Assembly: GCA_015163845.1 (NCBI GenBank)
Contig: JAAOII010000002.1
Coordinates: 1 to 8,618, forward strand
Source of the DNA: Candidatus Portiera sp.
GTDB lineage: Bacteria; Pseudomonadota; Gammaproteobacteria; CBDBNL01; JAAOII01
Direction of reading: 5' to 3'
Length of the DNA stretch: 8,618 nucleotides
Shown piece by piece: positions 1 through 6,843 of this stretch. The position numbers and the translations under genes are program-made. Within the stretch, counting starts at the first letter, position 1, and every line of letters starts with the position of its first letter. The notes beneath the pieces were generated by a model that was given only the letters and a program-made list of their open reading frames with translations, had not been told where the DNA came from and did no database searches.

Positions 1-1
1 A

Positions 2-190
2 AGAGTTGGTGGATTTGACGTGTGGCAGACCTCACTGAAGAACCCCGAGTTCCATAGTTTCGTGAATTCTTGTGGCGGACTTGGTATAAAGGTTGAAAAG
101 GTCAAAGACCTCAAACCAGCTCTAGCCAAAGCACTCAAGCACAAAGGATTTTCGCTGGTAGAGGTGATGACTGATGCTGAGCTTATCTAA
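2..190 (+). CDS. C-terminal fragment of a thiamine-diphosphate enzyme, pyruvate oxidase / pyruvate dehydrogenase (quinone) type
   Basis: A reading frame open from the left edge ends at TAA (188-190) and gives the last 62 residues of a protein. It contains NPEFHSFVNSCGGLGIKVEK, then a helix with LKPALAKAL, then GFSLVEVMTDAELI. This is the end of a TPP-binding domain as in PoxB-like enzymes and acetolactate synthases: a residue pair near N-P-x-F, an acidic/neutral A/S-C-G patch, G-I/V-x-V-E-K, then a 'G-x-x-L-V-E/D-V-x-T-D' strand. Known members use ThDP to decarboxylate pyruvate or a related 2-keto acid, and PoxB passes electrons to quinone at the membrane. E. coli PoxB carries a further tail of roughly 40 residues for lipid activation after this point, and here the protein stops instead, so quinone/membrane coupling is uncertain. 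The catalytic N-terminal part lies outside the window. The gene converges on rsxA with 38 bp between stop codons. The family call is fairly safe; the exact substrate is not. Confidence 0.65.
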   Translation, partial: RVGGFDVWQTSLKNPEFHSFVNSCGGLGIKVEKVKDLKPALAKALKHKGFSLVEVMTDAELI

Positions 191-195
191 GCATC

Positions 196-209
196 TAATT
201 ATATAATTA
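196..209. repeat. 14-bp perfect AT-only palindrome between convergent genes
   Basis: TAATTATATAATTA reads the same on both strands and lies in the 38-bp gap between the convergent stop codons at 190 and 229. It contains no G or C, so it would be a very weak hairpin. It could contribute to bidirectional termination, or it could be ordinary AT-rich spacer. No better terminator is visible in this gap. Confidence 0.3.
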
Positions 210-228
210 TCTAGTCGCGAGATTCGGT

Positions 229-810
229 TTAGAACTTAATCAGACCGTTAAAGCCCATAAATACCATACTGATAAGTCCAGCACTTATCATGCCTATGGC
301 AGTGCCCCTTAAGGGCTTGGGGACATCCGACATTTCTATTCTCTCTCTTAGAGCGGAGAATAGAATCAGAACCAAAGAAAATCCAAGAGAAGCCCCCAGG
401 CCATAGAAAACCGCATTGATAAAAGAATCAATTCGGTTGATGGTCAGCAGTGCCACCCCCAGCACGGCACAATTGGATGTTATCAAGGGCAAGAAAATTC
501 CAAGTATCCTATACATCATAGGGCTTATACGTCTCACTGCCATTTCTGTAAGTTGCACCAAACTGGCAATCATCATAATCAAAACTACTGTGCGGATGAA
601 CTCAACTTCTAAGGGGACAAGAATATAGTTATAAACTAAATAAGCCGCCGCACTTGACAGAGTTAGGACGAAAGAAGTCGCCATTGACATGCTCAAAGTA
701 TTAGTGAATTTATTGGATACTCCCATGAAAGGGCAGAGGCCAAGAAACTGAGTCAGCACAAAATTATTGACGAAGACCGTGCCGAGCAAGATGAGGAGTA
801 TTTCTGTCAC
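229..810 (-). CDS. rsxA: Rnf/Rsx electron-transport complex subunit A
   Basis: The protein has 193 residues, the same length as E. coli RsxA, and matches it along the whole chain ([56 protein letters not shown]). It is an integral inner-membrane protein with six hydrophobic segments, roughly at residues 3-25, 38-60, 71-91, 102-123, 132-152 and 170-190. Cys25 in G-L-C-P-F-M-G and Cys114 in S-N-C-A-V-L-G match the conserved cysteines that, in the RnfA/RnfE and NqrD/NqrE pair, hold an iron-sulfur cluster inside the membrane. Rnf/Rsx complexes couple ferredoxin/NADH electron transfer to ion gradients, or in E. coli keep SoxR reduced. The start codon is GTG (808-810), chosen because it gives the canonical MTE-I-L-L start. 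An AAGG lies unusually close to it. It starts 10 bp after the nadA stop and is probably cotranscribed with nadA. The oddity is that it is not followed by rsxB; the remaining subunits must be elsewhere or absent. Confidence 0.95.
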   Translation of the reverse strand: MTEILLILLGTVFVNNFVLTQFLGLCPFMGVSNKFTNTLSMSMATSFVLTLSSAAAYLVYNYILVPLEVEFIRTVVLIMMIASLVQLTEMAVRRISPMMYRILGIFLPLITSNCAVLGVALLTINRIDSFINAVFYGLGASLGFSLVLILFSALRERIEMSDVPKPLRGTAIGMISAGLISMVFMGFNGLIKF

Positions 811-820
811 GCCTTATAGC

Positions 821-1885
821 TTAACTGTAGCCGTTATGATTATTGCGAAAATCCATCATCCTATTGATGGATACTTTTGCCTTTTCTATGGTCTGCTCGG
901 ATATTTCTATCTCGCCTGTATCATTGGCTAAAGTGTTTTGCAGGAGTTGCAGAGAGTTCATCGCCATCCATGGGCAATGAGCACAACTGCGACAAGTAGC
1001 CCCTTTCCCTCCAGTAGGTGCAGAAATAAATTCTTTCCCAACTGCCGCCTGCCGCATTTTATAGAAGATACCTTTGTCTGTAGCAACAATAAATCTTTTG
1101 TTATCCATTTGTTGTGCTGCCTTAATAAGTCGGCTGGTAGAACCCACCACATCTGCCAACTCCAAAACTGCACCGGGTGACTCAGGATGTGCCAGAACAC
1201 AAGCATCGGGATATAATTTTTTCATATCCGCCAATCCCTTTGCTTGAAACTCTTCATGGACTATGCAAGCACCATCCCATAGCAACATATCGGCTCCACT
1301 TTGTTGTTGCAAATAACGACCAAGATGTTTATCAGGAGCCCAAATTATCTTCTTGTCTTGACCATGTAAGTGTTCCATCACATCCACGGCTATACTTGAA
1401 GTTACTACCCAATCGGCAATTGCTTTTACCCTAGCAGAAGTATTGGCATAGACCACAGGAACCCTATCTGGGTGTTGATTGCAGAATACTTCAAATTTAT
1501 CTGCTGGACAACTCAAGTCCAAAGAACAAGTCGCCTCAAGAGTTGGCATCAACACTTGTTTTTCTGGGCTGAGTATTTTAGCTGTCTCGCCCATGAATTT
1601 CACCCCAGCCACCACCAGAGTGGATGCTTTAGAATTGTGGCCAAACTTAGCCATCTCCAACGAGTCGCCGACGAACCCCCCGCTTTCTTCCGCTAATGAC
1701 TGCAAAGAGTCATCAACATAGTAATGGGCTATTAGTGTGGCATTCTTATTTTTGAGCAGTTGCTTAATCTTCCCAACAAGTTGTAACTTGTGATCTTTGC
1801 TGAGCTCTGTGACTGGCTTAATACCAATCAGGTGTTCGCGAATAACTTCGCGGTCTATAATTTTTTCGTCGTAATTCATCCGCAT
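821..1885 (-). CDS. nadA: Quinolinate synthase A (4Fe-4S)
   Basis: This cytoplasmic enzyme condenses iminoaspartate (from NadB) with dihydroxyacetone phosphate to give quinolinate, the precursor of the NAD ring. The 354-residue product has the three-domain NadA layout and signature pieces: [20 protein letters not shown] (51-70), GDSLEMAKF (73-81), [13 protein letters not shown] (97-109), [10 protein letters not shown] (182-191), [14 protein letters not shown] (232-245), GSTSRLIK (248-255) and [10 protein letters not shown] (268-277). The three cluster ligands are visible as Cys120, Cys207 and Cys304, each 7 residues beyond E. coli Cys113, Cys200 and Cys297. The C-x2-C-x2-C motif is at 298-304. 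The enzyme looks intact. The ATG at 1885 is the first possible start after an in-frame stop just upstream; the third codon (ATG, 1879) is an alternative. No good Shine-Dalgarno precedes it. An extended -10 promoter lies about 40 bp upstream, and rsxA follows after 10 bp. nadB and nadC are not in the window. Confidence 0.97.
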   Translation of the reverse strand: MRMNYDEKIIDREVIREHLIGIKPVTELSKDHKLQLVGKIKQLLKNKNATLIAHYYVDDSLQSLAEESGGFVGDSLEMAKFGHNSKASTLVVAGVKFMGETAKILSPEKQVLMPTLEATCSLDLSCPADKFEVFCNQHPDRVPVVYANTSARVKAIADWVVTSSIAVDVMEHLHGQDKKIIWAPDKHLGRYLQQQSGADMLLWDGACIVHEEFQAKGLADMKKLYPDACVLAHPESPGAVLELADVVGSTSRLIKAAQQMDNKRFIVATDKGIFYKMRQAAVGKEFISAPTGGKGATCRSCAHCPWMAMNSLQLLQNTLANDTGEIEISEQTIEKAKVSINRMMDFRNNHNGYS

Positions 1886-1887
1886 AT

Positions 1888-1911
1888 TTAGAGAATAAGC
1901 ATTATCGCCAT
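1888..1911 (-). other. Possible 7-residue leader peptide ahead of nadA
   Basis: Between the likely nadA transcription start and the nadA ATG, a short frame reads M-A-I-M-L-I-L and stops at TAA (1888-1890), two bases before the nadA start codon. nadA itself has no Shine-Dalgarno, so translational coupling through this mini-frame is conceivable. The mini-frame also lacks a proper ribosome-binding site and would begin only a few bases from the predicted 5' end. Frames this short arise often by chance. Confidence 0.15.
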
Positions 1912-1921
1912 CCCAGAAATC

Positions 1922-1930
1922 ATTATATCA
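1922..1930 (-). promoter_or_regulatory. Extended -10 promoter for nadA-rsxA
   Basis: On the minus strand the sequence reads TGATATAAT, a perfect TATAAT preceded by the TG-N of an extended -10 element. Transcription would start near 1914-1915, about 30 bases before the nadA ATG. A TTGACC lies further upstream but 27 bp away, too far to act as the -35 of this -10, which fits an extended -10 promoter that does not depend on a -35. It sits in the 92-bp gap after the mod stop codon, so nadA need not depend on transcription from the restriction genes. No NadR-type or NiaR-type operator was identified. Confidence 0.55.
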
Positions 1931-1977
1931 CTTCTCCCATCTATATCATAGTTAGGTCAACTTCTTGAACTAGATAT

Positions 1978-3822
1978 TTAGGCAATATCTTGGATGGTTT
2001 CCTCTCCCGATATGGTGCGGATTTTAATGCGTTTGGGCTTTTTAGTTTTACCTAGAAGATCTGCTGATACTATGAGCTTTCCACTATTCGTGTCCCAAAC
2101 ATCTTTTGTCTTCTCCCCATTAACTACCATACTGCAATCTTCCTTAATCTTTACTTCATAGTCGCTATGCCAAGGACCTTTCCCCTTAGTCCAGTCAAGT
2201 GCAATCATTTCTATTAATTCTAGGCCTTTGTCGCTGATAGTTATCGTTTCGGCTTTGGAGTTGTTTATGGCACGTTTCTGGTTATAAGCATCAATCTGGC
2301 GAATGAGAGAGTCACTAAATATTCTCTCTAGGTTAACTATAAAGTCCTTGCCTTGTTCTTTAATATTACAGACAAATTCATCTGCTAATACCATTTCATC
2401 CAGCAGTGTTTTTAAGTCACGCCACTCAAACTTAACTCCTATATCATTATTATCTGCAATAAAGTCATTAAGTAGTTGCTGATCCTCTATGTCTATGTAG
2501 TAGATGATTACCTGCTGAACTCCTGCTGACTCCACCAAGGATGGTAGTTCCTCTCGGAGCATTTTATTCATCAGATTAATATCAAAGACCTTTTGGGTAT
2601 GATCTGTTAGGTCTGGAACATATACTGGAGTCAAACCTTTCTTAGAGTCATTAACATAACCAAACCAGAACTTCCTTATATCTCCATCTGGCTTTTTAAT
2701 ATCTGATAGTAATATTCTTAGTTGTTTCATAGAATGGATAGGATTCTGCATCAATCTTATGCCATCCTTGATATCCAATACTGTGAAGTTACTTTTAGCT
2801 TTTTTCATGCGATCCCTCTCCATATTTATTGAATTAAAACTTACATCAGCACTTATAAATCTACGCCCTAACTTATTAGCTGCTGCCGCTGTAGTTCCAC
2901 TTCCACCAAAGAAATCGGCAACTATCATCCCTTCATTACTGGATGCTTTTATAATTCTTTCTAATAATGCTTCTGGCTTTTGCGTAGGATATCCTAAATT
3001 TTCATTATGCCAGTTAATAATTGGATTGATGTCATGCCACCAGTCGTTTATGGGGGTGCCTTCCTTCCTATATTCAATATTTCTTTTTCCGCCATGATCT
3101 GTAGCTCTGCGCCCATTACCATTTTTACTATGTTCTCCATAAGGTTTATATTCTGTATTAAAAATAAAGTTGGAGGACTTAGTATATCGCATAATGAGAT
3201 CATGCTTTCTTGGAAAATCATCAGGTGGAGTGGCTCCGCCAGCATAACACCATACTATTTCATTCCTGAAATTCTCCTCGCCAAATATCTCATCCATTAT
3301 GACCTTAACATAATGACCTATATGCCAGTCCAAATGCACATAGATACTCGCAGCATCACTCATTACCTGTTTGATAGCCAAAAGATTCTCGTAGATCCAA
3401 TTAAGATAATCATGCTTGCTCCATATATCTTTATAAAACTCATGTTCGCTGAACTGTCCCTCTTGTTCTAATTCATATTTTTCTTGTGATTTAACTGGGT
3501 TTTGTCTCAGATAAATCTTGCTGGCAAAATCACTGCCACTGGCGAAAGGTGGATCTATGTATACCAAATCAACTTTGATATTTTTTTCTATGAGATAAGC
3601 ACAAGCACTAATTGCTTCACCGCGAATTATTAAATTATCTTCTGGTTGCTTGCCAACTATCTCTAACTTCTGCAGTTCGTAATAGGGAATACCACGCGCA
3701 ACTCTCTTAGTTAGCTCGCTACTGTCTTTATATTCTAATTGCCTCTGGGTGCGACCAATGTTATTAAGTAATGCCTGCCCAGACAAGGGTGCTGGGCTAT
3801 ATGGGATGTATTTTATAGTCAT
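1978..3822 (-). CDS. mod: Type III-like DNA adenine-N6 methyltransferase (Mod subunit)
   Basis: The 614-residue protein is a beta-class amino-methyltransferase, with the catalytic motif before the cofactor motif. Motif IV is D-P-P-F at 90-93 within [14 protein letters not shown]. The AdoMet-binding motif I is [10 protein letters not shown] at 302-311, preceded by the conserved [18 protein letters not shown] block (278-295). Residues about 195-277 between them are the likely short target-recognition region. About 270 residues after the catalytic core are probably used for contact with Res. Length and motif order fit Mod subunits of Type III systems (EcoP1I/EcoP15I class), which methylate one adenine in an asymmetric site and give the complex its specificity. 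The target sequence cannot be read from the protein. ATG at 3822 lies 13 bp after the res stop, so the two are almost certainly cotranscribed and perhaps translationally coupled, because no Shine-Dalgarno is visible. Unusually, mod is downstream of res. No simple-sequence repeats of the kind that make mod genes phase-variable were found. Confidence 0.9.
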   Translation of the reverse strand: MTIKYIPYSPAPLSGQALLNNIGRTQRQLEYKDSSELTKRVARGIPYYELQKLEIVGKQPEDNLIIRGEAISACAYLIEKNIKVDLVYIDPPFASGSDFASKIYLRQNPVKSQEKYELEQEGQFSEHEFYKDIWSKHDYLNWIYENLLAIKQVMSDAASIYVHLDWHIGHYVKVIMDEIFGEENFRNEIVWCYAGGATPPDDFPRKHDLIMRYTKSSNFIFNTEYKPYGEHSKNGNGRRATDHGGKRNIEYRKEGTPINDWWHDINPIINWHNENLGYPTQKPEALLERIIKASSNEGMIVADFFGGSGTTAAAANKLGRRFISADVSFNSINMERDRMKKAKSNFTVLDIKDGIRLMQNPIHSMKQLRILLSDIKKPDGDIRKFWFGYVNDSKKGLTPVYVPDLTDHTQKVFDINLMNKMLREELPSLVESAGVQQVIIYYIDIEDQQLLNDFIADNNDIGVKFEWRDLKTLLDEMVLADEFVCNIKEQGKDFIVNLERIFSDSLIRQIDAYNQKRAINNSKAETITISDKGLELIEMIALDWTKGKGPWHSDYEVKIKEDCSMVVNGEKTKDVWDTNSGKLIVSADLLGKTKKPKRIKIRTISGEETIQDIA

Positions 3823-3835
3823 AGGAATATATTAT

Positions 3836-6745
3836 TTAATGGAAGAATTTTTTAGCCCGAGTTTCAAGGACTTGTGCCTGGTCCCCAACAGGTTTGTCAT
3901 CGGTCAAACATATAAAATTAAATTTTTCATAGCCAAACTTTTTATTATTCTGCTTGACAAACTCTTTGTCAACGAATTCCTGTCTATCTTGAAAATCGGG
4001 GCTATGCTCATAAATCTTTCCTTTGGTTTCTATCATCATTAATTGGTTAAGTTTGTTTTTGCCATCACGTTTTATAAGTAAAAAATCGGTTGTGTAATTA
4101 CCAATTCTATGCCACTGCTTGCTTTCACCGCTACGGACATAGCACTCTATGGTAAAGCCACCCAAGTGTCTATTACCATTATAATAAACTTCTATGCCGG
4201 ACTCATTAAGATATTTGAGTTGGAGCAATTCCTCAAAGAATTTTTTCTCATACTCGCTACTGCTAAAATTATGGGGAAGATAATGAAAAGTTCTATCTTT
4301 GTTGCTGACTGGTACACTAGTGTCTAATGCTATTTTGTCAGGTGCTGATTTTTTACTTCCTTTTTTCTTATCTTCTACCCACTGTATTAGATCATTCTCA
4401 TGTTGTTGTTCTATGAATGGACCTATGTCTGTTCCTCTGGGTGCCAAGTTGTCATATCTTATTATATTAAATGTTTGCTCCTCGGATGGATAGATATGCT
4501 TTGTATCTCGCTTAATTGACTTGAGTTTAGCATCATTGAGTAAATCACTGGCAACTTCATCATAAATCTCGTTGTATTTGATATTACGTTTCTTATGAAA
4601 ACTTAGCCGCACAAGTTTATACACTTCCTCTAATTCATAAGAGAGGTTCCAATCATTACTTTTACCATTTGGCAAAGTGATCATTGTGAAAATTTGTTTG
4701 AGTAGCGTCTCATACTCCAGTAGTTGTCTTGTTGCAATCAAGCCAAAGCTATCCTTACTAAGTTTAACTAGCCAATGGCTGAATACTGCAGTATCTCCAT
4801 GAGTGACTTCGGCTGCCTCTTTTGCCTTACGACTTAACTTGCTATTTTTGTCTATCTCTGTATCTTGAATGGTGGCATAGCCGCGATATTTTCCTTTCTT
4901 GAGATCCTTCAATAATTGCTTGAGTTTTTTGTCGGTATTTGTATCTTTTTCCTCGCTTATATCTTGGTAAGTTATTTGTAACTTGTAGTAGCTTATTTGA
5001 TTTAAATCCAAGAACTTCATTCTGGATGTAGAACCTATTACCTCACTACCAATACGTTGTGCCTTGTTGATCTCGCTTATGCCAGTATCCTGTTCTTTGT
5101 TTAGTTGGTCTTCAAGATATCCAGCATTTTTGCTGTTTAACCATATCAATGCTCTTTCATCTCCTTTATCCATCTCACGAAGACAACGGCAACAGGTCTG
5201 TAGGACTAGGTTGCGGCTACAATCACCTTCCTGAGATAAAATCACCCCAGTTAAACTACGGCAATCCCAGCCCTCACGCCCCACCTTAACCAGCAACACA
5301 AACCTATGGGGTGAATCAGGCATGTCCAACGATAGAAAGTGTGTTTCATTCTCTGCTGGCAAGGAATATCTATTATTACCTTTATGGAAACGTAAAATTT
5401 CTCCAGCAGGAATTTTTAGTTTTGTGAAGAGTAAAGGATAGACCTCTTCCTCTAAAACCTCTATGCTCGGACAGTAGATAGCTAGTTTAGCTATGCTCCC
5501 GTCTAGATAAATCTTATCGCCAAATTTTTCAATGAAATCCTCCACTCCACGCCTGATGATTTCATCTCTTTTAAGTTGAGCTGTTATTTTTATCTCTGGT
5601 CTCTTGAGGAACCCTTCAATGGCATCAAACAAAGGATAATGATAAACCGTATTGGTTATGTTCTTCATCTTATAAGTCATTCTCTTACTAACTTGGACAC
5701 TATTGGTTTGTGGTAGATAAGGTGTGCCAGAAAACCCCAGCATATAAGATATATTATTCGCCTTCTCCTCGTTCCATTTGTTGATTACTCCACGCAACTT
5801 TATTTCCTTATGGTCACTGGTATGGACATGATGCACTTCATCCACGAATATTCCTAGTTGAGGTAATTGGCTTAAGCTAGATCTCAACTCATTTGCCCTG
5901 TCATATTTGGGGCCGTTGCTGTTAATTTTTGGTATTTCCTGGAGATTATCGTCATAATTATCCAGGATGATCTTCTCAGCATTCACTATGAAAACATGAT
6001 TAAAACCATCATGTGTCGCATGCATAACCTTGAGAGCATTAGGGTTGCTGGTTCTCATTGAGTTCTTGCTCTCCTTCTTTTTATCCAGAACATCAATCCT
6101 GATATTAGTTTGTATTTTATGGGCGACTTCTTCAGGTAAGATCCAAGTAGGGTCAAACTTCTCTATGTTTTTTAAACTCGGTCCTATGGATGATTTCAAA
6201 GCATTGGGAATGAGCACTAAAAAATTACGAGCAAAATTACCATTTGGTTCGTTATGATAAAAATATAAATCCAAATATATTATTGCAGCTATGAGAAAGG
6301 TTTTACCAGCTCCCATTGGTAAACTCATCAAGTAATCAGTATAGGATATGCCATAGAATAATTTGTTGATTACATCTTGGAAATTTATTTCTGCATGATT
6401 TTCTTGCATTTCTTTTTGCAGATCTGTCAAATCATTGAGCCTGGCAAATTGATACAAGCCCATTGCAGCTTTATCTTGTTTTAGTAGTTGGCGAAGATTA
6501 TGGGATATAGGTAGATCGTCTAATTCGTCAAGATCTTTGTCAGTTGTGAAAAAGCCCTCACCTAATAATTCGGGTAATGGACGATTTCCTCCTTCAATTT
6601 TTAGAAATAGATAGGTTTCCAGTGCTTCTATTTGTGGCTTTCTTAATTTCCCTGTTTTGTGGATATAGTCAAAAATATCATGCAGGGGGAAGTCAGGCGA
6701 CTTGAGCCATTCCTGCTTCCTACGTTCTACTAACTTATATAGCAT
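3836..6745 (-). CDS. res: Type III-like restriction subunit: SF2 DEAD/DEAH helicase with C-terminal PD-(D/E)XK nuclease (Res)
   Basis: The 969-residue protein has a full superfamily-2 motor. Walker A is MGAGKT (144-149), motif II is D-E-V-H (302-305) and motif III is S-G-T (339-341). The second RecA fold has VGREGWDC (488-495) and an arginine-finger segment QTCCRCLR (516-523; Arg520, Arg523). The C-terminal nuclease domain shows TDFLLI then MIETKGK, giving Asp887, Glu906 and Lys908 of a PD-(D/E)XK site. This is the standard plan of Res subunits, which use ATP hydrolysis to move or diffuse from unmethylated sites and cut DNA some distance away in complex with Mod. All key residues seem present, so it should be active. 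ATG (6743-6745) is the first workable start: the ATG 10 bases upstream is out of frame and soon stops. There is no Shine-Dalgarno. A TATAAT box lies 31 bp upstream. Mod follows after 13 bp; the PDDEXK_4-like gene ends 98 bp upstream on the same strand. Confidence 0.92.
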   Translation of the reverse strand: MLYKLVERRKQEWLKSPDFPLHDIFDYIHKTGKLRKPQIEALETYLFLKIEGGNRPLPELLGEGFFTTDKDLDELDDLPISHNLRQLLKQDKAAMGLYQFARLNDLTDLQKEMQENHAEINFQDVINKLFYGISYTDYLMSLPMGAGKTFLIAAIIYLDLYFYHNEPNGNFARNFLVLIPNALKSSIGPSLKNIEKFDPTWILPEEVAHKIQTNIRIDVLDKKKESKNSMRTSNPNALKVMHATHDGFNHVFIVNAEKIILDNYDDNLQEIPKINSNGPKYDRANELRSSLSQLPQLGIFVDEVHHVHTSDHKEIKLRGVINKWNEEKANNISYMLGFSGTPYLPQTNSVQVSKRMTYKMKNITNTVYHYPLFDAIEGFLKRPEIKITAQLKRDEIIRRGVEDFIEKFGDKIYLDGSIAKLAIYCPSIEVLEEEVYPLLFTKLKIPAGEILRFHKGNNRYSLPAENETHFLSLDMPDSPHRFVLLVKVGREGWDCRSLTGVILSQEGDCSRNLVLQTCCRCLREMDKGDERALIWLNSKNAGYLEDQLNKEQDTGISEINKAQRIGSEVIGSTSRMKFLDLNQISYYKLQITYQDISEEKDTNTDKKLKQLLKDLKKGKYRGYATIQDTEIDKNSKLSRKAKEAAEVTHGDTAVFSHWLVKLSKDSFGLIATRQLLEYETLLKQIFTMITLPNGKSNDWNLSYELEEVYKLVRLSFHKKRNIKYNEIYDEVASDLLNDAKLKSIKRDTKHIYPSEEQTFNIIRYDNLAPRGTDIGPFIEQQHENDLIQWVEDKKKGSKKSAPDKIALDTSVPVSNKDRTFHYLPHNFSSSEYEKKFFEELLQLKYLNESGIEVYYNGNRHLGGFTIECYVRSGESKQWHRIGNYTTDFLLIKRDGKNKLNQLMMIETKGKIYEHSPDFQDRQEFVDKEFVKQNNKKFGYEKFNFICLTDDKPVGDQAQVLETRAKKFFH

Positions 6746-6751
6746 CTAGCA

Positions 6752-6786
6752 TGTTCTGATGTATCATATAAACATATTATAGAACA
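6752..6786 (-). promoter_or_regulatory. Candidate res-mod promoter bracketed by an inverted repeat
   Basis: In the 98-bp gap before res the minus strand carries a perfect TATAAT (6781-6776), with only a poor -35 at the usual distance. The element is enclosed by the inverted hexamers TGTTCT and AGAACA (6752-6757 and 6781-6786 on the plus strand), 23 bp apart; one hexamer overlaps the -10. This would suit an operator overlapping the start of transcription, but six-base arms this far apart are not statistically compelling. No C-protein gene is present to bind it. Confidence 0.35.
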
Positions 6787-6843
6787 GACACTTTAAATTT
6801 AATACCTTCTATGTGACTATAAGTAATAATTAGAGCTAATGTG

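Noticed and set aside
938..1721. Several 75-85-codon frames on both strands within nadA
   Set aside because: All overlap an intact, well-conserved nadA reading frame, and the translations look like random antisense or frame-shifted sequence.
1931..1977. A rho-independent terminator after mod
   Set aside because: The only complementary stretch, around the CTTCTTGAAC segment, is a short near-palindrome without a GC stem or T-run on the minus strand.
3007..3471. A 154-codon open frame on the plus strand opposite mod
   Set aside because: It lies entirely inside mod, whose methyltransferase motifs are intact on the other strand. Its own translation has no recognisable motif and it has no credible start signal.
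1978..6745. Phase-variation repeats in mod or res
   Set aside because: I looked for tetra- or pentanucleotide tracts and long homopolymers that switch Type III genes in pathogens. Only short runs of five or six identical bases were found.
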